64,000 nt of DNA from CAIWHR01 sp963843595 (lineage in GTDB: Bacteria; Pseudomonadota; Gammaproteobacteria; Burkholderiales; Casimicrobiaceae). A model generated the notes under the pieces. The model had not been told where the DNA came from. It was given only the letters and a program-made list of their open reading frames with translations, and made no database searches. The position numbers and the translations under genes were made by a program. Shown here one piece after another: positions 25,994-34,904 of this stretch. The stretch's first letter is position 1; each line of letters opens with the position of its first letter. Where the stretch lies: assembly GCA_963843595.1 (NCBI GenBank), contig CAWJLG010000011.1, positions 51,265 through 115,264 of the forward strand. The letters are read 5' to 3'.

Positions 25994-27486
25994 GCGAGCC
26001 CGAAGAAGTCGCGGATCCGCCGCAGAATCTCCTCCGCGCGCCCCGAAGCCTGCCGCGCCCTTGCTTCGGCGCTCGCGGCCTGCAGCGTCGCGTCGTTGGC
26101 CATCTGGCGTTCCACGATGACTTTCGACAGCGCATCGGCCAGCTCGGGACGCGCGCGCAGGACCGCGTCGAAGCCGGCCTTGTCGAGCCGGTAGCACAGG
26201 GCGTCGCCGTCGGCGATCACCGTTGCCGTTCGCGCCTGGCCCGTGAGCAGGCCCATCTCACCGAAATGCGCCGGAGCATCGAGCGTCGCAAGCCTCGTGC
26301 GCGGCCCCCGGCGCCCATCGGCCTCGATCTCGTCGCGATAGATGACCACCCGTCCCTGCGCGAGCACGTACAGCGACTCCGCCATCTCGCCCTGTTCGGA
26401 GATCACATCGTGACGCACGTAGGGACAGGTCGTCAGCTCGGAGGCGAGCGCGCGCTGCTCCGGATCCGTCATGGTCGCGAAGAGGGCGAGACGCGCGAGG
26501 ACGACCTGCCGCGCATCGATTTCCCGCATCTGCAGCTGTGCGGCGTCGATCGCCTCCTTGGTGACGAGGACGCGGTGTGGATAGGGTATTTCCAGATTGT
26601 GGCGCGCCAGGGCGGCGACGATGTGAACGCGGATCTGCGAATCCGTCCACTCGTCGTGCACGAGGTCGGTGAGCCAGTACCGAGCCACGAAACGCACGCC
26701 GTTGTCTTCGAACCCGGCGCACAGCACCGTGATCGGCGGCTCGGTTGCAACGTTGCGGATCTCGGTGCGGCGAAGCGCGCCCTCGATCATCGTGATGATG
26801 CGGCTCGGCGGGACCCCGAAGGCGACGTTGAACTCGATCTTCCGACGCCACGGAACGTGATCATCGCCGCGGCGTGCCAGCACGGTGACCCGGTTGTTCA
26901 TCATCTGCGCGTTCGGGATCATGACGGTCTCGCCGTTGTTCGTCGCGACCGCGACGCAGCGCCAGCGGATGCCGATGACCTGCCCTGCGACTCCCGGGCC
27001 CGAAGCGCCCTGGCCCGGTCCGCCGTCGACGCGGATCCAGTCGCCGATCCGGCAGGTGTTGTCCATCTGCAGCGCGATCCCGCCCCAGAGGTTGTTGAAG
27101 GTCGCCTGCAGCGAGAACGCGATCGCGCCGGTGATGACCGCCGAGGTGGTGATGATGCTGGCCAGGTTCACGCCCGCTGCGTTCATCCGGTAGAGCCCGT
27201 AGATGACGAGCACGACGGCCAGCAACACCTCGGCGAGGATCTTCGGCATGCCGAGCTTGCCCAGCGCCGCCTCGAACGCGAACATCACCGCAATGCGGAT
27301 CACCCCGATCGCCAGGATCGCCAGCGCAGTCTCACGCAGCACGCCGAGCATGGTTTCGCTGTGGATGCCGCCGCCGTAGTGCGCCAGAGCCAGCAGCCCA
27401 CCCATGCCGACGACGACGACGAACAGCAGCGTGACGATCGCCGTGCGCAGGTCACGCCGCAGCCATGCGGTCAGGACCGCAAGCAC
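25990..27486 (-). CDS. MscS-type mechanosensitive channel with C-terminal cyclic-nucleotide-binding domain
   Basis: This 498-residue membrane protein has about four helices in residues 15-130 (AIVTLLFVVVVGMGGLLAL, LAVVLVIYGLY), with the pore-lining MscS helix near ITTSAVITGAIAFSLQATFNN. The beta domain (GDWIRV ... VMIPNAQMMNNRV) and alpha/beta domain follow to about residue 330. Residues about 340-460 are a cNMP-binding domain (LFATM ... VISEQGEMAESLYVLAQGRVVI ... HFGEMGLLTGQARTATVIA). The HFGEMGLL/ARTATV phosphate cassette suggests ligand binding, possibly cAMP. Such fusions would make gating or adaptation depend on a nucleotide signal. It ends convergent with prmB. Confidence 0.88.
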   Translation of the reverse strand: MLAVLTAWLRRDLRTAIVTLLFVVVVGMGGLLALAHYGGGIHSETMLGVLRETALAILAIGVIRIAVMFAFEAALGKLGMPKILAEVLLAVVLVIYGLYRMNAAGVNLASIITTSAVITGAIAFSLQATFNNLWGGIALQMDNTCRIGDWIRVDGGPGQGASGPGVAGQVIGIRWRCVAVATNNGETVMIPNAQMMNNRVTVLARRGDDHVPWRRKIEFNVAFGVPPSRIITMIEGALRRTEIRNVATEPPITVLCAGFEDNGVRFVARYWLTDLVHDEWTDSQIRVHIVAALARHNLEIPYPHRVLVTKEAIDAAQLQMREIDARQVVLARLALFATMTDPEQRALASELTTCPYVRHDVISEQGEMAESLYVLAQGRVVIYRDEIEADGRRGPRTRLATLDAPAHFGEMGLLTGQARTATVIADGDALCYRLDKAGFDAVLRARPELADALSKVIVERQMANDATLQAASAEARARQASGRAEEILRRIRDFFGLA

Positions 27487-27792
27487 GAGAGCTGCCGGAC
27501 GCGAAATATCCGGCGGCGAGAATCAGACCTTGGTCGGGCATGGCGAGAATGGGCGCGGCGAGGGCGCGTGCGGGACGGGACGAAGGGTAGCGCGTTATGC
27601 GGCGCAGGCGCCAGCCCGCATGCGGGAGCCGCCTGTGCGCGCGCCATCGGCGCTGCGACGTCGTGGCCGGTCTGCCCCGGCGCGAGTCGGTTGCCGCCGG
27701 AGCGGCGGTGCGCGAGCGCTCGACAGGGGCAAGGCTAGAATGACGGCACGCGCCGCGCGCCGCACGTCCATTGCCGGCCTCTGGAGAGCCGC
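27487..27792. other. Divergent intergenic region (channel / ThDP enzyme)
   Basis: This 306-bp region has a TAGAAT hexamer at 27736-27741, 52 bases before the ThDP gene, a plausible -10. The preceding 200 bp are G+C-rich and non-coding in appearance. I see no RNA gene or repeat. Confidence 0.45.
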
Positions 27793-29478
27793 ATGTCCCC
27801 CATCCCCCGTACCGGCGGCGAAATTCTCGTCGCCAACCTGCTTGCGCAAGGCGTCACGCACGCGTTCTGCGTCCCCGGTGAGAGCTACCTCGCCGTGCTC
27901 GACGCGCTGTACGACGTCCGCGACCGGATTGAGCTCATCGTCTGCCGGCACGAAGGCGGCGCGGCGACGATGGCGGAGGCCTTCGGCAAGCTGACCGGGC
28001 GTCCGGGCGTGGCGCTGGTGACCCGCGGGCCTGGTGCGTCCAACGCTTGCATCGGGATCCACACGGCCGCGCAGGATTCCACGCCGATGGTCCTGCTGGT
28101 CGGCCAGGTCGGTGGCGACTTCGTCGACCGCGAGGCCTTCCAGGAGATCGACTATCGGCGCATGTACGGCAGCGTGGCCAAATGGGTGGCGCAGATCGAT
28201 CGCGCCGAACGCGTCCCGGAGTACGTTGCCCGGGCGTGGCGGGTCGCGATGTCGGGACGTCCGGGTCCCGTGGTCCTGGCGCTGCCCGAGGACATGCTGA
28301 CCGCGCGTGCGGTCTGTGCCGATGCAGGCCGGGTCGACGCGGTCACCGCGACGCCGTCGGCGGCGGAGATCGCGGCGGCACGCGCGCTCCTTGCGAATGC
28401 GCGCCACCCGCTGGTCATCGTCGGCGGCAGCCGCTGGGATGCGCCGGCCTGCGCGGCGCTGCGCCGATTCGCCGAAGTCCATGCGCTTCCCGTTGCGTGC
28501 GCCTTCCGCAGCCAGGATCTGTTCGACAATCGGCACCCGAACTATGCCGGCGACGTCGGCATCGCGATCAACCCACGCCTCGCTGCGCGGGTGCGCGACG
28601 CCGACGTGCTCCTCGTCATCGGCGAGCGGCTGGGCGAGATGACCACCTCCGGCTACACGCTCCTCGACGCTCCCCGGCCGCGGCAGACGCTGATCCACGT
28701 TCATCCGGGGGCCGACGAGGTCGGACGCGTGTACCATCCGGCGCTCGCCATCGCCGCGACACCCGGCGCCTTTCTCGAGGCAATGGACGGTATGACTGCG
28801 CTCGATGTCACGGCATGGTCCGGTTCGGCGGCCGCCGCGCATGCCGACTACACGGCGTGGCAAGCCCCGCGCCCCGTGCCCGGCGCCGTCGACCTGTGGC
28901 AGATCGTCGCGTGGCTGGACCAGCGGCTCCCCGACGACGCGATCCTCACCAACGGCGCGGGCAACTATACGACCTGGCTGCACCGGATCTTCCGCTACCG
29001 CGGATTCCGGACGCAGCTCGCCCCGTACTCCGGCGCCATGGGCTATGCCGTGCCGTCGGCCATTGCCGCCAAGGCGGCGCACCGCGACCGGATCGTCATC
29101 TCCTGGAACGGCGATGGCTGCTTTCAGATGAACGGCCAGGAGCTCGCCACCGCCGTGCAGTACGACCTCGCGGTGATCTTCGTCGTCGTCGACAACGGCA
29201 TGTACGGGACCATCCGCATGCACCAGGAGCGCAATTACCCGGCGCGCGTTTCCGGAACCGGCCTGGTCAATCCCGATTTCGCGGCGCTTGCCCGCGCCTG
29301 CGGCGCCCACGGCGAAACCGTGGCGCGGACCGACGAATTCATGCCCGCGTTCGAGCGCGCGCTCGCGGCGAACCGGCCGGCCCTGCTGCACGTGAAGCTC
29401 GACCCGCAGGCGTTGACGCTCGGTGCGTCGCTGGATGCGTTGCGGGCGCAGGGCCTGGCCGCCGCCGCGCGGTCGTGA
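27793..29478 (+). CDS. Acetolactate-synthase-like thiamine diphosphate enzyme
   Basis: This 561-residue ThDP-dependent protein has three domains. The Pyr domain has the catalytic Glu in RHEGGAATMAEAFGKLTGRPG. The central domain has GRPGPVVLALPEDML. The PP domain has the ThDP/Mg motif SWNGDGCFQMNGQELATAVQ with NGMYGTIRMHQERNYPARV. It resembles anabolic acetolactate synthase large subunits and the broader benzaldehyde lyase/glyoxylate carboligase relatives. No ilvN small subunit or ilvC is nearby and no other biosynthetic context is present, so the substrate is open. Start ATG at 27793. Confidence 0.8.
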   Translation: MSPIPRTGGEILVANLLAQGVTHAFCVPGESYLAVLDALYDVRDRIELIVCRHEGGAATMAEAFGKLTGRPGVALVTRGPGASNACIGIHTAAQDSTPMVLLVGQVGGDFVDREAFQEIDYRRMYGSVAKWVAQIDRAERVPEYVARAWRVAMSGRPGPVVLALPEDMLTARAVCADAGRVDAVTATPSAAEIAAARALLANARHPLVIVGGSRWDAPACAALRRFAEVHALPVACAFRSQDLFDNRHPNYAGDVGIAINPRLAARVRDADVLLVIGERLGEMTTSGYTLLDAPRPRQTLIHVHPGADEVGRVYHPALAIAATPGAFLEAMDGMTALDVTAWSGSAAAAHADYTAWQAPRPVPGAVDLWQIVAWLDQRLPDDAILTNGAGNYTTWLHRIFRYRGFRTQLAPYSGAMGYAVPSAIAAKAAHRDRIVISWNGDGCFQMNGQELATAVQYDLAVIFVVVDNGMYGTIRMHQERNYPARVSGTGLVNPDFAALARACGAHGETVARTDEFMPAFERALAANRPALLHVKLDPQALTLGASLDALRAQGLAAAARS

Positions 29479-29502
29479 CGGGCCCCGCGCGCAACGCGCG
29501 TC

Positions 29503-30408
29503 TTACTTGCCGGCCAGCAGCAGCTTCCGCGCCCGCGCCAGTTCCCTGCGCTTGGCCGTGTCAACGGCAGGATAGGCGAGGTCCAGCTTCTCCAGCGCCT
29601 CGACGATCGCCGCGGCCACGACCAGCCGGGTGAACCACTTGTTGTCCGCCGGAACGACGAACCACGGCGCGTGCTTGGCCGCGGTGGCCGCGATCGCCTG
29701 GTCGTACGCATTCATGTAGTCGTTCCAGTATTGCCGCTCGGTCACGTCCGCGGAGGAGAACTTCCAGTTCTTGTCGGGCTGGTCGAGGCGCTCGAGAAAG
29801 CGCCGCTTCTGCTCCTTGCGCGACACGTTGAGAAAAAACTTGAGCACGAGCACGCCGTTGCGCGCGAGGTAGCGTTCGAAGGCTGCGATGTCCTCGAGGC
29901 GTTCATCCCAGACCTTGCGGGTGACGAGATGCGGAGGGAGTTTCTGGGCGCCCAGCAGCGCCTCGTGGACGCGCACGACGAGGACTTCCTCGTAGTACGA
30001 ACGGTTGAAGATGCCGATCCGGCCGCGCTCGGGCAGGCAGCGCATCGCGCGCCAGAGGAAGTCGTGGTCCAGCTCCTCGGCCGAGGGCTGCTTGAACGAA
30101 TAGACCTGGCAGCCCTGCGGATTTATGCCCGACATCACGTGCTTGATCGTGCCGTCCTTGCCTGCGGCGTCCATGGCCTGGAACACCAGCAACACCGACC
30201 AGCGGTCCTGTGCGTAGAGCTTGTCCTGCTCCTCGGCCAGCCACTGCACGCCCTTGGCGAGCATTTCCTTCGCGCCGGGCTTGTCCTCGGAGCCCAGCCC
30301 GCCGGTGGCACCGGGATCGAAATCGCGCAGACGGAAGTTCTTGCCCTTCGTGACCCGGTACGGGTCGATGAACTCGCGCACGGGCGCGATGATTTCCTTG
30401 CGTGGCAC
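29503..30408 (-). CDS. ppk2: Polyphosphate kinase 2 family protein
   Basis: This 301-residue enzyme uses polyphosphate to phosphorylate nucleotides. Walker A is FQAMDAAGKDGTIKHVMSG, the Walker B/lid region is IFNRSYYEEVLVVRVH, and PGRIGIFNR-like and DRWSVLL segments match PPK2 class I/III. Start is GTG at 30408, with GGGAGGG six bases upstream. A start further upstream is possible in the same open frame but would run into the cytochrome gene. It is the last gene of a minus-strand run, 41 bases after the cytochrome c stop, so it may be co-transcribed with the cytochromes. Whether it favours ADP or AMP cannot be told from sequence alone. Confidence 0.88.
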   Translation of the reverse strand: MPRKEIIAPVREFIDPYRVTKGKNFRLRDFDPGATGGLGSEDKPGAKEMLAKGVQWLAEEQDKLYAQDRWSVLLVFQAMDAAGKDGTIKHVMSGINPQGCQVYSFKQPSAEELDHDFLWRAMRCLPERGRIGIFNRSYYEEVLVVRVHEALLGAQKLPPHLVTRKVWDERLEDIAAFERYLARNGVLVLKFFLNVSRKEQKRRFLERLDQPDKNWKFSSADVTERQYWNDYMNAYDQAIAATAAKHAPWFVVPADNKWFTRLVVAAAIVEALEKLDLAYPAVDTAKRRELARARKLLLAGK

Positions 30409-30449
30409 AGTACCCTCCCGGCGGCGTTCGCGTTCTCGGTCGAGGACGG

Positions 30450-31886
30450 CTACTTGCCCGCGACCGCCTTCTTCGGATCCGCGGCGGCGTCCTTCTTCGC
30501 CGGCTCCACGGCTGCCGGCGCAGGTGCGGCCGCCGCGGCCTTTGCGGGCTCGACGTTGAGATCGAGTTCGGGCCACTTGCGCCCGTGACAGGCCGGATTC
30601 GAGCAGAAGCTGCCACCATCGGAGCCCCACTTGATCGCGCCGTGGCACATCGTGCACGAGCTGTCGAGCTTGAACCGATGCTCGCGCATCCAGTTAGCCT
30701 CGTTGTGGCTGTCCGGCGGCGTGAGGCCCGGCGAGACCGTCGAGGCGACGGTCTTCAGATCGCCGTTGACGCTGACCTGCGGAATGTCGTGGCACAGCGT
30801 GCACTGCAGCCGGATCGCCTCGCCCTTGTCATTGAAATGCTTGCCGTCGTGACAGCGGAAGCAGCCCGGGAAGTCCTTGTGTCCGACGTGGTTCGGGAAC
30901 GATTTCCAGCTCAGGTCCTTGGCTTCGAATTCGGACAGCTCGAGGACGGCCAGCATCGCCTTCGCGAACTGGTCCTCGGCCTTCTTCACGTCGGGCTTGA
31001 GCTCGCCCTTGGGCGCGGCGTCGGCAATGATCTTCTGGAAGGTCGGCACCTGATCCTCCATCGGACCGTGCAGCGTCGACGCCTTTTCGATGATGGCCAG
31101 TGCACGGGTCTTGATCGACGGCAGGTTGCGGTCGATACGCCCGTCCTGGATCGCGTCGTCGACGCGATCGGCGGGATTCCGGAAGGGGTGGCCCGCCGCA
31201 TTGTGGCAGTCCACACATTCCATCAGCCGCTTCGTCTTCTGTTCCGTGTCGGCGCGGCTGACCTTGCTCGCCGCGTCGAAGTACGTCACCGTCTTGCCGT
31301 CCTTGTCCGTGATCCGGACCCAGGGGATCGTGCGCTTCTGCGCGTCGTCGCTGACGTACTCGACCTTCTGCTCGATGTGCCAGTGGATGCCGCGCGTGGC
31401 TTTCTCGCGGGCTTCGCCGCTGCCGGTGTGGACGATCAGCCGGGTGCGCGTCTCGGTGTTCTTCGGGTCGTCACCGTAATGAACCTTGATCCGCACCTTG
31501 TCGTCGTGATTGACCGACGGCCAGTGGCAGCCTTCGCAGGAATCGCGTGCCGGGCGCAGCGTGGTCGCGTGGAGCGGACGCTTGTATCCGGTGAACATCC
31601 CGAGCAATTCGTGGTAGTGCGCCGCCTTCAGGGTCATCAGCTGCAGCGTGGGCAGCCGGCCCATGTGGCACTCGACACACTGGACCCGGGCATGGGCATA
31701 AACCGCGTAGGCCCGCGGCTCCTCGGGGTGGACCGCGTGGCAGTTGTTGGTGCAGAACGCGTTGCTGTTGCTGTACTCCCACGCGACGATGCCGCCGGCG
31801 CCCAGGACGGCCAGCGCAACGGCGCCGAGGACGATCGTCATCGCCGCGCCCAGCATGAACGTACGACGTCCCAACGTGATCTTCAT
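30450..31886 (-). CDS. NapC/NirT-like membrane-anchored octahaem cytochrome c
   Basis: This 478-residue protein has an N-terminal membrane helix (residues about 12-36) and a periplasmic domain with eight possible haem c sites. Six are canonical CXXCH (CVECH, CEGCH, CVDCH, CFRCH, CTLCH, CTMCH). The first, CTNNCH at residues 45-50, is CX3CH, and the last, CSNPACH, is CX4CH. A low-complexity Ala/Pro/Lys tail ends the protein. The layout suggests a quinol-oxidising periplasmic electron carrier of the NapC/NirT kind. It ends a three-gene set with the b-type and 11-haem cytochromes upstream. The ATG at 31886 follows GAGGGGGAG. The terminal reductase partner is unknown. Confidence 0.85.
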   Translation of the reverse strand: MKITLGRRTFMLGAAMTIVLGAVALAVLGAGGIVAWEYSNSNAFCTNNCHAVHPEEPRAYAVYAHARVQCVECHMGRLPTLQLMTLKAAHYHELLGMFTGYKRPLHATTLRPARDSCEGCHWPSVNHDDKVRIKVHYGDDPKNTETRTRLIVHTGSGEAREKATRGIHWHIEQKVEYVSDDAQKRTIPWVRITDKDGKTVTYFDAASKVSRADTEQKTKRLMECVDCHNAAGHPFRNPADRVDDAIQDGRIDRNLPSIKTRALAIIEKASTLHGPMEDQVPTFQKIIADAAPKGELKPDVKKAEDQFAKAMLAVLELSEFEAKDLSWKSFPNHVGHKDFPGCFRCHDGKHFNDKGEAIRLQCTLCHDIPQVSVNGDLKTVASTVSPGLTPPDSHNEANWMREHRFKLDSSCTMCHGAIKWGSDGGSFCSNPACHGRKWPELDLNVEPAKAAAAAPAPAAVEPAKKDAAADPKKAVAGK

Positions 31887-32037
31887 CCTCGACTCCCCCT
31901 CGTTGCGCTGCGAACTGCGCCGACGGCTCCGGTGCCGCTTACGACCTGCCGTTGCCTCCGCCTGCAAAAAGAGGGCCGACAGCCGGCCCCCGGGATCCGC
32001 GGGGAACCGCCGACGGCGATTCCCCGATGCAGTATAC

Positions 32038-32910
32038 CTAGAACATGCTGTAGACGATGAGCACGATCGCGACGATGCCGAGCGCAAGTGCCGTGCCGCC
32101 GACGACCCAGCCGAACCACCGCGCTTCATTCGTGGGAGGGGTGGTTTCCTTCCCGGCGAGCCGGCCTTCGCGAACCAGGCGATCGTATTCGATCCGACGC
32201 TCATCTATCAACTCATGTTCCGGAATCCGTCCGGTAAATATCACCGTGTCCATCGGAAACTTCCGTGGCCGCAGATGACCGTTGAAGAAATGGAACGTGA
32301 AGATGAAGCCCACCGCGAGCAGCGCTTCCTCGCCGTGCACCAGTGCTGCGATGTTGAACATCCAGCCGGGCAGAAGGTTGGCGAAGAACACGGGGAACCA
32401 CAGCAGCAGGCCCGAGCCGCCGATGATGAACATCCCCCAGAACACCGCCCAGTAGTCGAACTTCTCCCAGTAGGTCCAGCGATCGAACTGCGGCTGCGGC
32501 CCGCGGCCGATGAACCACTTGAAATTGCGCCAGATGTCGATGATGTCCTGCGGCTGCGGCACCATCGAGTCCGGGCCCCACAGCATGCCCATGACGTTGC
32601 CGCGCGCGAACGCCCTCCCGAACACCATCACGACGTGGCTGGTGAAGACGACGATCATCACGAACGCACAGATCCGGTGGATGAGCCCGGCGCCCTCGAA
32701 GCCGCCGAGGATGCGTGCGAGCGTCGCGGCCCATGGCCGGTCGGAGAAGATCAGCGGCAAGCCGCTCAGCGCGCAGCCGACGAAGGTCAGCATCAGCAGC
32801 GCGTGCAGGACGCGCTCGATCGGCGTGAAGCGCCGGTAGTAGCGTTGCCTGGCGCTGCCGGCCCCGACACCGGCCGCCGCAGCGACCGCGTTACCCGTAG
32901 CGATCGACAT
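32038..32910 (-). CDS. Cytochrome b561-type membrane subunit (formate dehydrogenase gamma-like)
   Basis: This 290-residue membrane protein has four to five hydrophobic helices. Likely haem-b histidines are in VLHALLMLTFVG, LIHRICAFVMIVVFTSHVVM, and LVHGEEALLAVGFIFTFHFFNGH. It resembles di-haem quinone-reactive b subunits such as FdnI and HyaC. Its start overlaps the stop of the 11-haem gene by one base (TGATG), so translation is coupled. A C-terminal cytoplasmic linker and a last helix (GWVVGGTALALGIVAIVLIV) follow. It probably links the quinone pool to the two c-type cytochromes. Confidence 0.85.
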   Translation of the reverse strand: MSIATGNAVAAAAGVGAGSARQRYYRRFTPIERVLHALLMLTFVGCALSGLPLIFSDRPWAATLARILGGFEGAGLIHRICAFVMIVVFTSHVVMVFGRAFARGNVMGMLWGPDSMVPQPQDIIDIWRNFKWFIGRGPQPQFDRWTYWEKFDYWAVFWGMFIIGGSGLLLWFPVFFANLLPGWMFNIAALVHGEEALLAVGFIFTFHFFNGHLRPRKFPMDTVIFTGRIPEHELIDERRIEYDRLVREGRLAGKETTPPTNEARWFGWVVGGTALALGIVAIVLIVYSMF

Positions 32911-34169
32911 CAGTGCCCCTCTTTGCTGTTTCCGTCACCGTGGCCCGAGCGACCTCCGGCGAACCGTTCGCGCAACTCGCGATAGAACCAGAACACGGTG
33001 TGGATGCCGAAGAACGCGAACACCCCGAGCAGAAGGATCTCCATGAACCGGGCCGCGTAGTAGTACAGCGGGCTGCGCGCCTTGTCGTGCTTGTTCGCGT
33101 GCGGATCGAAGCTCGCGAAATTCGCGCTCGCGTTGGCGTGGCACTTCTGGCACGTCGTCAGCCGGTTCTGCGCCGAGACCATCGAGGCGGGATTCGACGC
33201 CGGCAGGACCTCGTGCGCGCCGTGACAGGAGGCGCAGGTCGCCATACGCGAGTAGCCGAGCGCGGTGACCTGGCCGTGGAAGGTGTCGCGGTACGTCGAG
33301 AGGTAATCGTTGTGGCAGCCGCCGCATTCCTTGATCACCTCCGTCTGGAACCGTGGCGTGTCGTGCTGCTGGATCCCGTGCGCGGAGTGGCAGTCGGTGC
33401 AGCCCGGCGCGGCCAGGACGCCGTCCTGCCGCAGCTTGCCGTGCATGCCCTTCATGTAGGCTTCGCGCTCAGGCTTGTGGCAGCTGCCGCAGGTTTCCGG
33501 AATGCGCGCACGGGAAACTCTGCTCTGTTCGTCGGTCTTCGGCCGAATGCTGTGCGCGCCGTGGCAGTTGGTGCAGGTCGGCGCCGAGCCCTGGGCGGCG
33601 CTCTTGAGCGCCTTGCCGTGGATGCTGTCATGGAACGTGCTGCCGACGTTGCCGCCCGGCAGCTTGCCCTTGGCGACGACTGCTTCGTTGCCGTGGCACT
33701 TCGAGCACGTGGCCTCGATGTTGGCGTGGTTCGTCGGCGACGTCGGATCGGTCGGGCGCTTGATGTCGTGCGTGCCGTGACAGTCGGTGCAGCTCGCGGC
33801 CACCGTGTTGCCGCCCTTGCGTGCCACGCCGTGCACCGTGCCGGCGTATTCCTTGACCTCCTTGTCGTGGCAGGTTGCGCACTGCACCGGCTTGAGCGTC
33901 TCCGGGTGCGGCAGCTTGTCCGCCGAGACGTCGGCGTGGCAATCGGTGCATTTGAGCTTGAGCTCTCCGTGCACCGAGCCGCCGAATTTCGCCGCGTCGA
34001 CCGCGATCGATTTGCCTCCCGCGCCTTTGGCGTCCTTGTCCGCATGGCACATCAGGCAGGTGTCGTTGGGGCTGGCGGCAGGCGCGGCCGCGAGTGCCGA
34101 CCCGCCGACGAGCAGCGCGGCGACGCCGACGAACAGCGAACAGGCGCGGATCGTCCGTAGCAGTTTCAT
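32910..34169 (-). CDS. Periplasmic undecahaem (11 CXXCH) cytochrome c with C-terminal membrane anchor
   Basis: This 419-residue protein has a signal peptide (residues 1-28, ending GGSALAA) and eleven CXXCH motifs: CLMCH, CTDCH, CATCH, CTDCH, CSKCH, CTNCH, CGSCH, CTDCH, CGGCH, CASCH, CQKCH. Several are followed by GAH or GTH, as in NrfB/OmcA-like repeats, and many HGK/HGxx segments can supply distal ligands. A C-terminal helix (FMEILLLGVFAFFGIHTVFW, residues about 377-396) anchors it. It starts the operon and is translationally coupled to the b-type gene. An FNR-like box lies about 110 bases upstream. Function is inferred as an electron wire from quinol to an unknown acceptor. Confidence 0.88.
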   Translation of the reverse strand: MKLLRTIRACSLFVGVAALLVGGSALAAAPAASPNDTCLMCHADKDAKGAGGKSIAVDAAKFGGSVHGELKLKCTDCHADVSADKLPHPETLKPVQCATCHDKEVKEYAGTVHGVARKGGNTVAASCTDCHGTHDIKRPTDPTSPTNHANIEATCSKCHGNEAVVAKGKLPGGNVGSTFHDSIHGKALKSAAQGSAPTCTNCHGAHSIRPKTDEQSRVSRARIPETCGSCHKPEREAYMKGMHGKLRQDGVLAAPGCTDCHSAHGIQQHDTPRFQTEVIKECGGCHNDYLSTYRDTFHGQVTALGYSRMATCASCHGAHEVLPASNPASMVSAQNRLTTCQKCHANASANFASFDPHANKHDKARSPLYYYAARFMEILLLGVFAFFGIHTVFWFYRELRERFAGGRSGHGDGNSKEGH

Positions 34170-34275
34170 GACGCATCCATTCAGTCAGGTGGCGTGCAGG
34201 ATGCCGCACGAACGCATCGAAGCATCCGCCGGCCTCGGGCTCAGCGGAGCATCGCACTCTCGGCGCCGGAAGGTG

Positions 34276-34289
34276 TTGACGTGGATCAA
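34276..34289 (-). promoter_or_regulatory. FNR/ANR-like box upstream of the cytochrome operon
   Basis: On the minus strand this reads TTGATCCACGTCAA, a one-mismatch fit to TTGAT-N4-ATCAA. A weak -10-like GATGCT stands with its centre 32 bp downstream (34253-34248), a class II FNR spacing. The start codon lies about 107 bases further on. It is in the 225-bp gap between hoxW and the first cytochrome gene. Confidence 0.6.
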
Positions 34290-34394
34290 CGGGTTACGGG
34301 CGCTCGGGACGCGCCTGCTCGCCTTTCGTTGCGGTGCTTCCCGCGGCCGCATGGATAGCGCGTTCGCAGTTGCGCGACGTCCCGCGGTGGGGCG

Positions 34395-34904
34395 TCATGT
34401 CGGATGGCGACCGGCCGCGCATTCCCGCGCTGCCGCCGACCATCGATCCGGAGATGCCTGCCGGACCAGCGTTTCGAAAAACGCGACCGCCCGGCCGAGG
34501 TTTGCGTGCGCGGCGAGGCTGAGTCCGTCGCCAAGTTCGAAGCGGTCGCCACGAATCGCGAGCAGGAACCCTGCGGGCAGCGGGGACGAAAATGCATCGG
34601 CGCACGCGCTGAGCAGCGCGCCGGGGCTCATTGCGTGGCTGGTGAACGTGCGGTCCCGCGTGGGCGCCACCGCGGAAAACAGGAATGGCGTCGGCGCCGT
34701 CGTGCTGGCATCGACAAATAGGGCCAGGTCGCGCCCGAGAAGGTCCGACGAATGCTCCGGCTGGAGCTGAAAATCGGTGACGAACTCGATGTCGCAGGGT
34801 GCGTGCTGCGCAAGCAACGCCGCGCGCGCCAGGAACTCCGGGCCCAGCGCATCGTCGCCCCGGCTCGGATTGCCCCAGCCCAGCACGACAAGCCGGGTCG
34901 TCAT
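34395..34904 (-). CDS. hoxW: [NiFe] hydrogenase maturation endopeptidase HoxW
   Basis: This 169-residue protein fits the HycI/HoxW maturation proteases, which cut the C-terminal tail of the large subunit after nickel insertion. It has the family start VLGWGNPSRGDDALGP, an acidic residue in LFVDAST and a His in FTSHAMSPGALL, positions used for nickel binding in this family. It overlaps the end of hoxH by four bases, so it is the dedicated protease for that subunit. The 225 bp to the cytochrome genes hold the FNR-like box and nothing else that I can identify. Confidence 0.9.
   Translation of the reverse strand: MTTRLVVLGWGNPSRGDDALGPEFLARAALLAQHAPCDIEFVTDFQLQPEHSSDLLGRDLALFVDASTTAPTPFLFSAVAPTRDRTFTSHAMSPGALLSACADAFSSPLPAGFLLAIRGDRFELGDGLSLAAHANLGRAVAFFETLVRQASPDRWSAAARECAAGRHPT

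Noticed and set aside
29485..29508. Hairpin CGCGCG-CAA-CGCGCG after the ThDP gene as terminator
   Set aside because: It is followed only by TCTTACTT and overlaps the end of ppk2; too weak to call.
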